Of a stretch of DNA of 64,000 bases, positions 21,162 to 33,130 are shown piece after piece (position 1 is the stretch's first letter; the number at the start of each line of letters is the position of its first letter). The DNA is from Blakeslea trispora (taxonomy: Eukaryota; Mucoromycota; Mucoromycetes; Mucorales; Choanephoraceae): contig JAIWNE010000026.1 in the NCBI GenBank assembly GCA_025331445.1, positions 62,001 to 126,000 of the forward strand, in the 5' to 3' direction. The position numbers and the translations under genes were made by a program. Under the pieces are notes generated by a model. It was not told where the DNA came from, did not search any database, and worked only from the letters and a program-made list of their open reading frames with translations.

Positions 21162-22826
21162 TTATTGCTGTTGTTGTTGTTGTTGTTCATATAATTTACG
21201 TTCACATTGGTCAATTGTGGCTAAATTGGAACCCATTTTGTTCATTGTTTCTTGATATTCATCTTCTTCCACTGAGTCATAGACAATACCACCACCTGCT
21301 TGCAAATAAGCCACTTGATCCTTGAATACCATGGTACGAATGGCAATACAGGTATCGAGATCACCGGAATAATCAAAATGACCTACAGCACCTGCATAGA
21401 TACCTCGCTTTTGTTTCTCTAATCCACGAATCAATTCAACAGCACGAATCTTGGGCGCACCAGAGACAGTGCCTGCAGGGAAGATGGCACGGAAAGCATC
21501 AAAGGGTGTTTGGTCTTCACGTAGCTGGCCAGAGACATTAGAGACAATATGCATCACATGAGAGTAATATTCAATCTGCATCAAGCGATCGACCTTGACG
21601 GTTTCGGGACGACAGATGCGATTGATATCATTACGACCTAGATCGACCAACATCACATGCTCTGCAATTTCTTTGGGGTCCTTTAATAGATCATCAGCTA
21701 AGGCCTGATCTTCCTCTGCTGTCTTGCCTCGTTTACGTGTGCCTGCAATGGGGTGGGTATAGGCCTTACCGTCTTGTACTTTGGTCAACATCTCAGGAGA
21801 GGCACCTACAATGGTGAATTCTTTCAGGTTCATATAGAACATGTAAGGTGAGGGATTTAAGGAACGTAAATGACGATAGACGTTGAAAGGGTGCAAGTCA
21901 GTGGGTCGAGCCAGTCGTTGAGAGGGTACTGCTTGGAAGATGTCACCTTCCTTAATGTGGTGTTTTAGTTGAGACACAAATCCCATATAACCATCCTTGC
22001 CCACATTAGAGACAGCTTGTTTGCCTAGTGTGATGGGGCCCTGAGGGACAGGAGGGATATGTTCTTGATTGAGTAAAAAGAAAGTTGTCTCGATTTCTTC
22101 TGCTGCCTTACGGTATTCAAGAGCCACTTCTTCAGGTGCGGTTACATCGCTTCGGAAGTGAGAGACGACATTGACAACCTGTCTCACACGATCAAAGATG
22201 ACCAATGTATCGCACATCATGAAAATGGCATCTGGAATATCAAGTGGATCCTCTAATTCACCTTGAATACTAGGTTCAAAATATTGATAACAATCGAACC
22301 CAACATAACCTACAGCACCACCTATATTTTCCCCAGATAAAAAAAATTAGATATCACATTTAATTCGTCTCTCTTTGTTTTGCATACCTGTAAAACTAGG
22401 AAGTCCAGGCACATTGACATATTTAATGTGTTCTAATTCTTTTTGAATAGGAATAAGTGGGTCACCGTGAACTGCTTCTTTAGAACCGACTCGGATTAAT
22501 TTATAAGGATCTAATTCAATCATCATTCTGCATTAATAAGTGGTGTCCATCTGTCATATTGTAAAGGCATCCTCTATTTCTCCTTAGAGACAGGATGATT
22601 ATGTTTGCTTACCAGCACCAATAAATGAATAACGACTGATGTTTTCGCCTCCTTCTACAGACTCGAAAAGAAAAGAATAGTCGCAACGGTCAGCCACCTT
22701 GAGATAGGCAGAGACAGGTGTCAAGAAGTCTGCTTCTAATTCTGCATAAATGGGAATCGTATTGCCCTTGCCAGAGCGAACAATTTCTTGGACTTCTTCC
22801 AATGTTGGCTTCAAGTTGAGTGACAT
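21162..22826 (-). CDS. TRP2: Anthranilate synthase component I
   Basis: Catalyses chorismate + glutamine to anthranilate, the first step of tryptophan synthesis, with a glutamine amidotransferase partner (TRP3 type, not in this window). Exons: 22613-22826, 22388-22510 and 21162-22321, giving 498 residues. The N-terminal domain includes [19 protein letters not shown], the region that binds feedback tryptophan, and [18 protein letters not shown]. The chorismate-binding domain shows [66 protein letters not shown] and [11 protein letters not shown]. The length is normal for the family. An oddity is a run of seven Gln at the C-terminus. A TGACTCA site lies 155 bp upstream. Confidence 0.96.
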
Positions 22827-23196
22827 ATTGTGAGGGAAAAAAAAAGAGTAAGAGAAAACGGAAAAGAAGAAGGGTGTATTAATAATAATTAAAGAAAAAA
22901 AAAAGACTTGATAGATTAAAATGAATGTCAACTTTTAAAAAATAAAAACTCAGTCAACTCAATGATGTGCTTACATTAAATGACTCACATTAACACAAAA
23001 CCACGTGACCTTTCTTCACTCTCAAAACCTTCAACAGCATTCCCTGAGTTTGCTTACTAGTAAAAAAAAAAAAGAACAAGAAAAAAAAAGGAGATGTCCA
23101 GGATATTGCAATTGTCTATTTTTTTTATTATGAAACAAATATAGTTGAATCGGTTTTTAGGCGATAAGACCGACTGAGCTGCATTTCTTTTGTTTT
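22827..23196. other. TRP2 promoter and 3' flank of the GNAT gene
   Basis: 370 bp with several poly-A or poly-T runs, the TGACTCA site and an E-box. Both flanking genes are on the minus strand, so this is upstream of TRP2 only. Confidence 0.6.
22981..22987. promoter_or_regulatory. TGACTCA, Gcn4/CPC1-type site upstream of TRP2
   Basis: A perfect 7-bp GCRE/AP-1 site 155 bp before the TRP2 start codon. In fungi, Gcn4 (CPC1) binds this sequence to induce amino-acid biosynthesis genes under starvation. A CACGTG E-box lies 15 bp further on (23002-23007). Motifs are seen; regulation is inferred. Confidence 0.55.
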
Positions 23197-24105
23197 TTAT
23201 GCTGCGTTCTTTTGATTAACCGAAAAAAGAAGACGACCTGCTTCTCCAGAAAGTTGATAGCCTAAATCAGTGTACAGGTTCTTGTAAGGGTCTCTTGCAT
23301 GTACCACAAAGAGGGTTGCGTAATCATACTCTTTTAGTATCAATTCCGTCAAGAGACCAACACATACAGAAGCATATTGATGACCTCGATGGGCAGGTGG
23401 TGTATAGACAAAGGCGACAGAACATCCGGTTGAAGTAGGTCGTCGTTTACATGCCATACTGACAGGTACACCTTCTTGATTATAGAGAACATAGGCAAAT
23501 TTTTCTCTTATGGATTCTTCAATCAATTGGGCTGCTGTCAAAGGCCCGTTTGCATTTAATTCCTCAATGAATGCCTCTAACCATGGAACTAAATAATCAT
23601 CAACCAAATCATCTGTAGCCAATTTGAATTCGCCTGCTTTCGATGTATCCGGTAGTCTTAAGGTAGCGTTTTGACGGTATATAGTATGGGACCAAGCAAT
23701 TTCTGATACACTTAAAGGTACATCTGTAATAGAACTATAGGCAGACTTGATGTAATCAAAGGCAGGCTGGAAGGCATGCATGGAGTACATGTTTGTGCGG
23801 ACAGTAGGGTTTTTCAATGTCAGATCCGAGAGAGCCAAATCCATGGCTTCCTTACAATGAGATTCAGGAACATGAGAAGCATACAACGAGTTACCATCAT
23901 ACCAGATAAGGGCCAAGACTAATCGATTCTCTTCCAAATCCCATACAGCATTGCCATAAAACGGTAATCCTTCTTTTTCTGCATGCTTTGCTGAAAGCAT
24001 TAAAAAGATATTTTGTACTTCATGCAAGGAGAGATCAGAGGTATTGTCGGCTAGGAATTCTTGAGCTGAATCATACAATCGAAGAGAAAGTTGGCTTTTT
24101 GTCAT
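23197..24105 (-). CDS. GNAT-family N-acetyltransferase
   Basis: Single-exon gene of 302 residues. The C-terminal 100 residues form a GNAT/FR47-like acetyl-CoA binding domain. Motif A is CSVAFVYTPPAHRGHQYASV, with RGHQYA as the pyrophosphate-binding R/Q-x-x-G-x-G/A loop (last Gly replaced by Ala). It is followed by LTELILKEYDYATLFV and YKNLYTDLGYQLSGE. The first 190 residues are a less conserved mixed fold, as in fungal members of the family. The substrate cannot be told from sequence. The start is the first ATG of the frame. Confidence 0.85.
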   Translation of the reverse strand: MTKSQLSLRLYDSAQEFLADNTSDLSLHEVQNIFLMLSAKHAEKEGLPFYGNAVWDLEENRLVLALIWYDGNSLYASHVPESHCKEAMDLALSDLTLKNPTVRTNMYSMHAFQPAFDYIKSAYSSITDVPLSVSEIAWSHTIYRQNATLRLPDTSKAGEFKLATDDLVDDYLVPWLEAFIEELNANGPLTAAQLIEESIREKFAYVLYNQEGVPVSMACKRRPTSTGCSVAFVYTPPAHRGHQYASVCVGLLTELILKEYDYATLFVVHARDPYKNLYTDLGYQLSGEAGRLLFSVNQKNAA

Positions 24106-25680
24106 TATGGGTAATAATTTAGAAAAGAAGGGAAACTATGCTGGATTGGAGCCAAGTTTCTTTTTTTTTTGTTTCTTTTATATAGAATTGTTTTCACAAA
24201 AAAAGGAAAAAAAATCAAAATGAGGAAAAATGAATCATTAAGAGACATGGATCAAAGAAAGCCAATCAACCGCAGTAAAATCTTTATTTCTTATCGGTCT
24301 GTGTTACATGTCTACAAGGCCAACTCTAAATGATTTACACTATTTCCGAAAATGGACTGTACTCTGAGGGATTGTACATATTGGTTTTTCAAACTGAATT
24401 TGCGCACCAAGATTCTTTTTTGCGTACTGGATTTTTTATTTATTTATATACGCTATTTTAATACAACCGACCAGGATATAATAGCTCTCCGAGATTCGTG
24501 TCTTGTTTTTTTTGAATTACTTTGATCATCTTTTGGCATTGCATAAAATCTTGGTAGTTTGCGTATATGACAACAACCGGCCAGGACATAATAGCCTGTA
24601 ACCGACTTGCCCTGCTCTGCATACGTATTTTTTTTTAAACTTCTTACGCCTTGTCTTGCAGCCATAGACCTGTTTCATTTGTATCGATAGTCGATAGAGT
24701 GAAATTTGGATTTCCTAGAAGCTACCTTATTTACGAAAAGAAGTAGATTTGCTTCAGGCGTTGGTTGTTATCATTAAATCAGACTTGTAGCTGTGTGCAT
24801 AAAGTCTTGAGCAGCGAGGAAGATATTAAAAGAGTGAAGTACACCTATTGGAAGATTCATTCCGGAATATATTACAGATCAAGAAAATGTTGGCACCTCT
24901 TTCGAGTTTCTTCACCACTAATAAAGCTCACTCACACAGTTTGTATTGTCTTTTAAGAATGAAGCATGTCGTTGAACAGTTTTGGGTTCGACAACCTATC
25001 CCGGCATTTTGAGCAAGAACTTTCCAGTCAATCTCTTCACAAAATTCCTTCATCTATTTGAATTGAATGAGCTATAGGTAACCAAAGTAAACTAGTGACA
25101 TTACTGCTATGCAATGTGTTAGCGTAAGCAATATCGTATTCTTGGGGGGTTTGGGATAAAAGTCTGTTATCTACTAACAGACTTAGGTGCCAGGAAGAGA
25201 TAATCTTACATGAAATGCTTGCTATGAATTTAGGTCCAAATTCTGAGTCAAGTTTGTAGGATTTTGTTATCTCTAGTGCTGCTAATACAAACAGCCTTTA
25301 GTAGCGCTTTCTCTGTTAAATGTACTGTCGCCTCGGAGGGTAACGATAACATTTTGCATTTCGTCGTCAGGACATTATCGATGAAAGAGCACAAACAACA
25401 CACTATTGGAGCTGTTGCTGGTAATTTTCTATAGTGTTTTAGACCACGTTGTTGAGATCAGTACTTAGCATCTGATTTAAAGAAAAAACGGTGTTTATTT
25501 GTATAAATATAAACTAGATGTAGAACTCAAGACACCATGAATGCTTTTGTATATTTTCTACTTCTGCATTACAATTTTGTGCCATTGCTGGCTTCAATGG
25601 CTAAAGTTTTATTTGAAGCAAACTGCTATGTCAATTTTGATTGATTACCTGGAAATAAAATAAAAGCAAAACATATTGTT
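24106..25680. other. Intergenic region
   Basis: 1.6 kb of AT-rich DNA. It contains two short, similar stretches (around 24465-24480 and 24570-24600, sharing CCAGGAyATAATAGC). A GGTTCGA near 24987 is not part of a tRNA. No gene seen. Confidence 0.45.
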
Positions 25681-26414
25681 TTATATCCTTGAGGCATTGC
25701 CCTTGAATTCCTTCCTGAATTCTTCAGTAGAATTCACTTTCGGATAAGGTTCGTCAGGAACCTCTTTGCCCAAAAACGTACATAGTCGCTCCCAGCCTTC
25801 GCCCAACTCCATGATCAACAGTTGCTCGGGTGGCACTGTGCGCTTGACATCCTCGTTGTGGTCTAGAAATATCTGCTTGATTCTCTCTTCTTGACCAAAC
25901 TTGTCTTTATCGAGCACTCCCTCAAGACATGTCAGTTCAAACATCTCTACCAATTTATCAAAGTCTTTTGACGGAAAGGATGGCTTTTCAATTAATATCC
26001 TTTGTGATGTTTCAAAAATTGTGTTCTTGACAGAGTTGTACCAGCTGTCTGCATCACGAACAGTCAATATCACTTTAGCGTCAGGGTATTTCTTGAGCAA
26101 ATCCTTGTAGAAAGTGACTGATGGCCAATCAACAGCAGCTGTGTAGTCTTTGTATATCCTGTCCCAATCTGCTTGGTCTCTATGGTAGTAAGCATGAGTA
26201 AAGTCCTCTGGCTTTTGATTAGGATCTTGCATAAACACCTTCATATGAAAGGTGTTGTACCTATAGTTAAATCATTCTAGCATTAACATGAATTCGAATG
26301 GTAACTAAAGTTATCGAAAAGAAAAACAAAATACCCTAGCCTGTTTAGAGCCAAACGTAGACTATCTGTACCAGTTCTTCCAAATCCACCGCCAATTACT
26401 TCTAAAGGTGCCAT
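25681..26414 (-). CDS. Sulfotransferase-family (P-loop) protein
   Basis: Exons 26335-26414 and 25681-26260 give 219 residues. The N-terminus has VIGGGFGRTGTDSLRLAL, the nucleotide (PAPS) binding loop of the Sulfotransfer_4 family, directly followed after the intron by GYNTFHMKVFMQD. Further conserved pieces are WPSVTFYKDLLKKYPDAKVI, LTVRDADSWYNSVKNTIF and LLIMELGEGWERLCTFLG. Fungi often have several such genes; the acceptor is unknown. Length is typical. A TATATATA box lies 64 bp upstream of the start. Splicing phase (GG|G) and family fit support the two-exon model. Confidence 0.88.
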
Positions 26415-26477
26415 AAGGGAGAGAAAGGCAATCAGAAAGAAAGATATTGACAAAAAACCAAGCAACTTTCTTTGTGA

Positions 26478-26485
26478 TATATATA
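26478..26485 (-). promoter_or_regulatory. TATA box of the sulfotransferase-like gene
   Basis: TATATATA, 64 bp upstream of the start codon at 26414, a usual fungal position. Seen by sequence only. Confidence 0.4.
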
Positions 26486-27975
26486 CACAAAAAGTCGCAA
26501 CATTGCGCCACTAACAAGGTGCCGAAAATAGAAACAAGTTAGTTGTAATTGCTATTTAAGTCATGTGTTGTGAAATCAATCTTTTTGGCCAAGAAAAAAG
26601 AGACTGATCAAGGCTGCGCTTTTGGAGTTAGACAAACACCTTTCAATCATCAGGGCCGTGGGAGTAAGAAGACAGCTAAAGAAAAATAAAAAGAGGTTCT
26701 TCGATACAACAATATAATAGAGAAAACCGATCAACCCATATCACCAAATTGAAGCCGAATGGGTGTTACTTATTTACCTGAAACCACGAACAAAAAAAAG
26801 GTAGAGGAAAGAAGAATAAAATTCAGGTGTAATATTGTTTCTTTTTTTACAATTTTCGAAGTAGTCTTTAATATACTTGCTTTGTTTTATTTAAAATAGT
26901 ATGATTCAATTTGCAAGGCTTTCATACTAATGATAAATGCAAAACGATCATTGCGAATATGCGCATAAATAATCTCTAGATAGCTTTTAAGGGTTTCGAA
27001 TCTATCAAAGGTTGGAATTGTACCCTAAACAGCAATGTCTTTATACTCATGTTTTATACCAAACATTGTTAGCGGAAGAACAAAGCAGATGAAAAAGAAC
27101 GCGATTAAAGGCTTAATTTTTCGAAATCTGTAAGGAAGATTTTATGAAACTTGCTTCTCTCCTGTCGTCAAACACCTGGGTAAAAAGGAAATAAGCTTTC
27201 ATATAAAAAGGCTTCCAAAACCTTCCAGTGATTAAAAAGAAACAAGACGCAATAAGCAAAAAAATCAATGCTTGGTTCAGCCAGGATAAATCTGTAATGA
27301 ATGAATGTGGATAGTCTGATTCTTGAGTGATTGTTTGCTGTAGATAAAGGCAAAGTTGAATATACTCGAAGAAAGAACAAGTAGTAGTAAAGGAAAAGTA
27401 CTGGACAACAGGCTAACCTTGTTGATGCATTACTTTTTAATCAAGCGCAAGAAGAGAAGAAAACGAGAGAAATGAACATTTTTATTAAACCAAAGTATGC
27501 AACCTTGTATACGCTTCATTTGTATGGTATATTTTGTAAAGATAAAGATCAAGTTACATAATTGGATTGAATGCCTACATGCTTGAAATCATTTGACTCA
27601 TAAGTATACTAGCCAATTCAAGCAAGCCTATGATGTATGAACTTCCTCTTTTTGAGTTTAAAAGTCATAGTACTCGATTTAAGGATATTTTTTACTGAAG
27701 GATAAACCTCTGAATCGTGCAATTACGAAAAGCTTGTAATATTTTAGAAGCAGATCTAAAAGACATGTCCTTTTTTTTTTTGTAAATATAAGGTAGTACA
27801 GATGCATTGGTATTTCAAAGAAAAATAAATGCAAAATAATAAAAATTTATTGACTTAAATCAAGAAACGAAGAGGATAAAATGAAGCGAATACAGTTATT
27901 GGGACATTATAAGTTAGAAAAAATCAAAATGAAATCACAGGCATAGAACACTTGCCAACTTGAATTCATCTAATA

Positions 27976-28112
27976 GTGATTGATAGCCATTCTACGAAAA
28001 ATAGAGTTGAATGAAACAAAATTTTATGATTAGATAGTTCTTTTTCTTCCTAAACATATTATGGTATCCTGATTTATTCAACTTTATATCTCGTAGAATG
28101 GCTATCAATCAC
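27976..28112. repeat. 137-bp inverted repeat (foldback or MITE-like)
   Basis: Two perfect 22-bp inverted arms, 27976-27997 (begins GTGATTGATAGCC) and 28091-28112, are separated by 93 bp. The arms continue with imperfect pairing (TTGAAT against ATTCAA). The unit could fold into a long hairpin. No clear target-site duplication flanks it. It may be a foldback element, a MITE or a hairpin RNA. Confidence 0.6.
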
Positions 28113-29592
28113 GGTTAGATTTTGTGGTGAAAATATCAACATATATCTGTATTTGGTCATTGTACTTTCAAATATAGTGTGACACATTGGTTGTCTCGCT
28201 TCACATTGAAAAAAAAACAAAAGGAGAGATGGTACAACATCAACTGGCTGGAGCCAATTGTTTGTAGACAAAAAAAGGGATTTGCCATGTGCAACGCATG
28301 ATCTACTCTTTTCATTGCTTCGCCTTTTTTTTTTCTGATGATGAGAAGGTGAGATAGAAACATAAACCTACAGCGATGATAGTTATGTCCAAATAAACAT
28401 AGCAATCGGTGGTTTTGTAATATAGGTGGCAAAGAAATCAATAGAGAAATGGAAGTAAGACAAGAGGAAACGCACTTGGTTCTTTCAACCATCTGAAACA
28501 AATTGCACGGACCTAAAAGCCTTTATTTAGAATCGCCGGATATGAGAGAGAAAGAGAAAGGTGCTGAACCTATTAAAAAAAGCAAGGATCTTGAAAGACA
28601 TCTAATCGCTTTCTTCTCTTGGTCATGTATGAAAAGTAGGTAAGAGAGCATTTGTTATCATTTGTTGTCTGACATATGATATTCGATGTGCTCCAAATCG
28701 AAAAGAGAAAATCAAAATACGTAAAGGTGAATCAAAACAATACCATTCAACCAGCACTTGAATCAAAAAAAGTCTTTCTGACTGAACCATGTATTTTTGA
28801 GAAGCCGTATGAATCAACACTTTTAAAAACAAAGAGCAGTACTGCATGGCATTACTTGCAGCTGCAGTATCATTCTTCTACTCAACCTCTCCTCCTTTTC
28901 GTCTTTTTCAATGGATTGCCATAAAACAAAACACTTGCTCGAAAACATGATCATGCTTGAATGTTAGTTGACCTTAATACCACCATTGAAAAAAATCTTT
29001 CAACTGAATATATGAGGAATTCCTGCCGTCTTCTTCTCTCCTCTTTTAATTATGACTCCTCTACTTTAGAACAAGGAAGCTAGTTTCTTTCTACTTTTGC
29101 GTGATGATGGTGATTGAATTGTCTGCCTAAGCACTGAATAAAGTTTTTTAAAGCATGGTTCTAAAATCAGATGCTTACACAGAGATTTAATTTATTTCAA
29201 GTGCGAAATGTGTTGTATTCAACATCCATCTATTTCTAGGAAGAATGAACTCTGTGTAAAATTTCAAGAGTAAGTTTTTCTCTGTCTGCATCAAACAAGT
29301 CTTATTTTGAGAACGAATCTTGTAGGATGATTGAGAATATCAAGTAAAAATAAACTACACTATGGTCAGAACATGAATTATTTAGGTCACCAAGTAATTT
29401 GAAATACGATTGGGTCAGCATTGTATCACAACACCATAAGCCGAAAACTTGATACACAACCTTTTTTTTTTGTGACATTTTGTTAAGCTTTTTTTCGGCT
29501 AATCAAAAAACTTTTTGACCATTCTTACAGAGAATTCCGCTAGGTTTTGATGGCGAAGCAACTTATCTTTTGATGTAACCATTCTTTTCTTC

Positions 29593-29600
29593 TATATAAA
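29593..29600 (+). promoter_or_regulatory. TATA box of the peroxygenase gene
   Basis: TATATAAA, 59 bp upstream of the ATG at 29659, a fitting position for a core promoter element. Confidence 0.45.
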
Positions 29601-29658
29601 CCAGAACCACTTTTTTTTTTATTTGTTCTGTTTTTTTCTTTGTTTCTTTTTCATAGTC

Positions 29659-30632
29659 ATGTCAAATTTAAAAAACAATTCAAATCAGTCAATTGGACGC
29701 CATCATCAAGAAAACAAGCACAAGGTTTCTATAAAACGTTTATTATCGGTTACACTAGGCTTAGTACTAGCTTATGTTGTCTCGAGTATTCTCTCAATTG
29801 AAATTAAGGGTCGCCAAGGATTGACAACGCCTGAACAATGGAAGCAATTGATCAAGGCACATCCATATGAACGTAAACCGACAGATGTGCGTTCCCCTTG
29901 CCCAATGTTAAACACCTTGGCCAATCACGGGTTTATCGCCCGAGATGGCCGACATATCAAGTCCGACGAGCTCTTTAATGCCATGATGTTGATGGGCGCA
30001 CCACCTACTGTAACAGTCGGTCTCTTGGCTTATGTCTTTTCTACCTACAAAGAAGTCTCTCCTACCAGCTCATTCCTGTCTCAGTTCACAGGAATCACTG
30101 ACTTGGATCTCAATCGTCTGTTTGTACCTCGCATCTTAGAACATGATGTTAGTTTGACTCGATTAGATCAAAGTATCAGCAATCATACTTTACCTCTGCC
30201 TGATCTTGTTGAACGTATGGTCAAGATTGCCAAATACAAGAATCAAGGTGAATTAGAGCATGTGTTCACTCGCAGCAATGAAAATGATGCTAGACGCATT
30301 CGTTGGATTGAATCCATTCAAGATAATCCAACTTTCCATCTTAGTTTATTTCATCAGGTAAGAGAATCGATCCATTGTGTCAAGTAAGATGACTTACAAA
30401 TGTATAGTTTGCTTCAAGTACTGAATGTTCACTCTTGATGGATATTTTGGGTCGAGATGGTCAAATCCTGACAAAGCATCTCGAATCCTTTTTATTACAC
30501 GAACGATTTCCTGATGACTGGATTCCTAGAGAAACTTCACTTGGCTTCTTAGATGTATTGGCAAAACCGATGGCATGCTGGATTGGATTACATCAAAGTC
30601 AAGCCAATTTGGATTTATTAGATCAGATCTGA
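29659..30632 (+). CDS. Heme-thiolate peroxidase/peroxygenase (cloroperoxidase family) with membrane anchor
   Basis: Exons 29659-30357 and 30408-30632 give 307 residues. The family (PF01328) includes chloroperoxidase and the unspecific peroxygenases, which use H2O2 to oxygenate or halogenate organics. The proximal heme ligand motif is PCPMLNTLANHGFIARDGR, and the distal acid-base and Mg site is EHDVSLTRLD; both are intact. The second exon (STECSLLMDILGRDGQ, HERFPDDWIPRE) completes a short-type enzyme. Near residues 29-47 is a hydrophobic helix (LLSVTLGLVLAYVVSSILSI) after a basic segment. It could be a signal anchor rather than a cleaved signal peptide, so the enzyme may be bound to the ER or plasma membrane. 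The natural substrate is unknown. Confidence 0.9.
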
Positions 30633-31002
30633 ACTTAAAACTACGAAAACATTATTTATATTCAAAAACCTTCACATAAAAACTTTCATACAAAAAACAA
30701 AAAACTGAGTACATCAGCCTGTTGAAAAAACGTTTCTAAACATGATGGTTTACTCAGTTTCTGAAAGTTGATCAGTTTTTCAAAATCCAAGCCAGAGAGA
30801 GAGATATAAAGGGGACCAAGGAAATGAAACAAGTCAATGCACTGCTAAAATTTAAAAGATTGTTATGTGTATGTGTAACACATGTGGGTCAATAAAAACT
30901 GTATATAGCAATTTTTGTGTTCCCTTCATATGATGGTGATTGTTTCTAGAAACTGACATCCATACAACAAAAGTTTTCCTTTATCCAACTTATTATTAAA
31001 TA
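30633..31002. other. Intergenic stretch between peroxygenase gene and transposase relic
   Basis: 370 bp, AT-rich. May include the left end of the transposon, but I could not identify a terminal repeat. Confidence 0.4.
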
Positions 31003-33130
31003 CACCCTTCCCTAGCAAAAGAAAAGCAAGATTCAACGCCCAAAAAAAAGGACGCTAAAGGAAAACTCTTAAAAGGGAATGTTCCTGAAATTATTTCTGA
31101 AAAAATAATTGAAGTCAATGAAGATTGGGAAACTTTGGGTGGTGAAATGGATATATCAGCCCTTTCCCGCCCTAGAGATAGTGTATCCTCTGGTGAAAAG
31201 AGAAAGATCCACCACACCAAGGACTCCAGAACCACAAAGTGGAGAAGAAAAGTGGAGTCCAGCAAGGTAGACCCCAAATCTACCTTGTTCAACTTTGGTA
31301 TCACTGTTTTCAACAGTGATATCCAGGAACAAAATCAAGACGAAGAGCAGGATGCTGAAGATAGGCTGACCCATCCTAAGAGGGAATTGATCAAGATCAG
31401 CAATTGCATTGAATTGTTGCGTGAGCAGGTGAAGCCTGAAATGAACCAGAGAATGGAAGGTAGCTCAGTAGGTTTATACAACCAATGCCGCTTGTACTCC
31501 GTTCTCTTGTACTTTGAACTTTGTTTGGAAGGAATGAAGATGGGCAAGGCATCTCAGAGAGTATCTGAACTTTTCTGGCCAAGCTACTCAAAGGATACCC
31601 GCTCAAGAAGCATCATGAGTTGGGTAAGGGAATACCTTGAGCACAATGATCTCTCCAATCATAGCCAAGGTGTGCACACCAAAAGGCAATCCTTCTTGAG
31701 TCACAACGACGTAAAGATGCAAGTTGTTGAATATATGCAGAGAACAAAGCCTGCTGAAAGATCGCTTGTGGCCATCAAGGACTTCATTGAATCTGAAGTA
31801 ATCCCTTCTTCTTTGGGTGTGCCTGGAACTGTTGCCATCTCTACCATCAGCAAGTACTTGCATGAATGGGGCTACTCTTATGGCAACAAGAAAGGCCTCT
31901 TCTTTGATGGACACGAACGAGAAGATGTGGTGAAGTACCTCAAAGAATGGGCTCTACAAATGGTAGACTACATGCGTAGATCCGAGTTCTACGAAGGAGA
32001 TCAAGAAGAAAATGTTCTTGAACCAGTTCTTTTGGAGGGTGAAGAGAAGGTTGTATTCGTCACTCATGACGAATCAACCTTTTACACCAACGATGGCAAA
32101 AATGACATTTGGAGTTTGGAAGGTGAATCTTTCATTCGCAAAAAGGGGCCTGGATCCTCCATTATGGTAAGTGAATTCCAGTGCCCCTGTCATGGGACGA
32201 TGAAGTTGGGTGGATGGACCTCCCGTAAGCTTTTCAAAGCTGGAGAGAGTAGATACGGTTGGTGAACTCATAAAGACATGGTCTCTCAGCTGGACTATGT
32301 CATTGGGTTGTTCGAAAACTTACATCCCAACTGCCGAGCTGTATTCCTGTTTGACAACAGTTCAAACCATGGTGCTTACAGTGATGACGCATTGGTTGTA
32401 AGTCGTATGACTCTCAACGAGAAACCATGGTCTCTGACTGATAAATATCAGTTCAGAGACACAACCGTCAAACTCTCGACCGGTGAGCTTCTTCATCAGT
32501 CATTTTTTTATGAGAAAGAAATCTCTTCTCATGACTCCAAAGGTAGACCCAAAACCAAACGAGTCAGATACTTTAAAGGTAAACAGCACATGTGTTTCCG
32601 AAGCAAACTCTTCTAACATCTTTACAATAACAAGAATCAAACGAATTCTTGAAGAACGTGGCCAATGGCTCGGTGACCTTGAAGGCAAGGTATGGAAACT
32701 TCGTTGTGGTGCTGCTGAGCCAGGTTTGAAGTCTATGTGCTGCGCTTCCCATTTCCTGGGAAGTAGAGTGGATTTTGCAGCTCAAAAGACTGCTTTGCAA
32801 GAAGCAGTAGAAAATGCTGGCCACATTTTCGAACTCTATCCAAAATACCACTGCAAATGCAATTGGATAGAAATGTATTGGGGATTGGCCAAGAGAGAGG
32901 CTAGATTGAGATGTGATTACACATTCAAGTCTCTCGAAAAGAACATCCCCATGTTTTTGGACAATGCAGGAGATGTCAAGAAAATCCGAAGATTTTTTCA
33001 GCGTTGCATGAACTATATCGAAGCATATAGTAAGCACGACGATGGCAGAGAAATAGCAAAGGAGTTAAAGAAATTTGTAGAAAAAAAGTATTTGTCCCAT
33101 AGAAAAGTGAGAGCTCCTCAAGACATTTAA
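31003..33130 (+). pseudogene. DDE-type transposase, inactivated copy
   Basis: A transposase of about 700 codons without a start codon in frame; the open frame begins after a stop near 31000. An N-terminal HTH-like helical part (SYSKDTRSRSIMSWVREYL, STISKYLHEWGYSYGNKKG) leads to a catalytic core with VVFVTHDESTFYTNDGKND, AVFLFDNSSNHGAYSDD and KYHCKCNWIEMYWGLAKREA, giving the three acidic residues D, D, E. The last two are about 170 residues apart, unlike classic Tc1. A TGA at 32263-32265 sits where a Trp codon is expected (RYGW, stop, THKDM), and the frame changes once between about 32615 and 32640. The C-terminus runs to TAA at 33128. The exact superfamily is not certain to me. Confidence 0.75.

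Larger units (their letters stand above)
26415..29658. other. 3.2-kb non-coding region
   Basis: The longest gene-poor stretch between two certain genes in this window. Very AT-rich with many short chance frames. It contains one strong inverted repeat (27976-28112) and the promoter of the peroxygenase gene at its right end. I see no protein-coding or RNA gene. Confidence 0.5.

Noticed and set aside
24453..24665. 70-codon minus-strand frame with two similar internal stretches
   Set aside because: The short repeated words are too few and degraded to define an element or a gene.
24960..25020. GGTTCGA motif as a tRNA B box
   Set aside because: No A box at the right distance and no cloverleaf could be folded around it.
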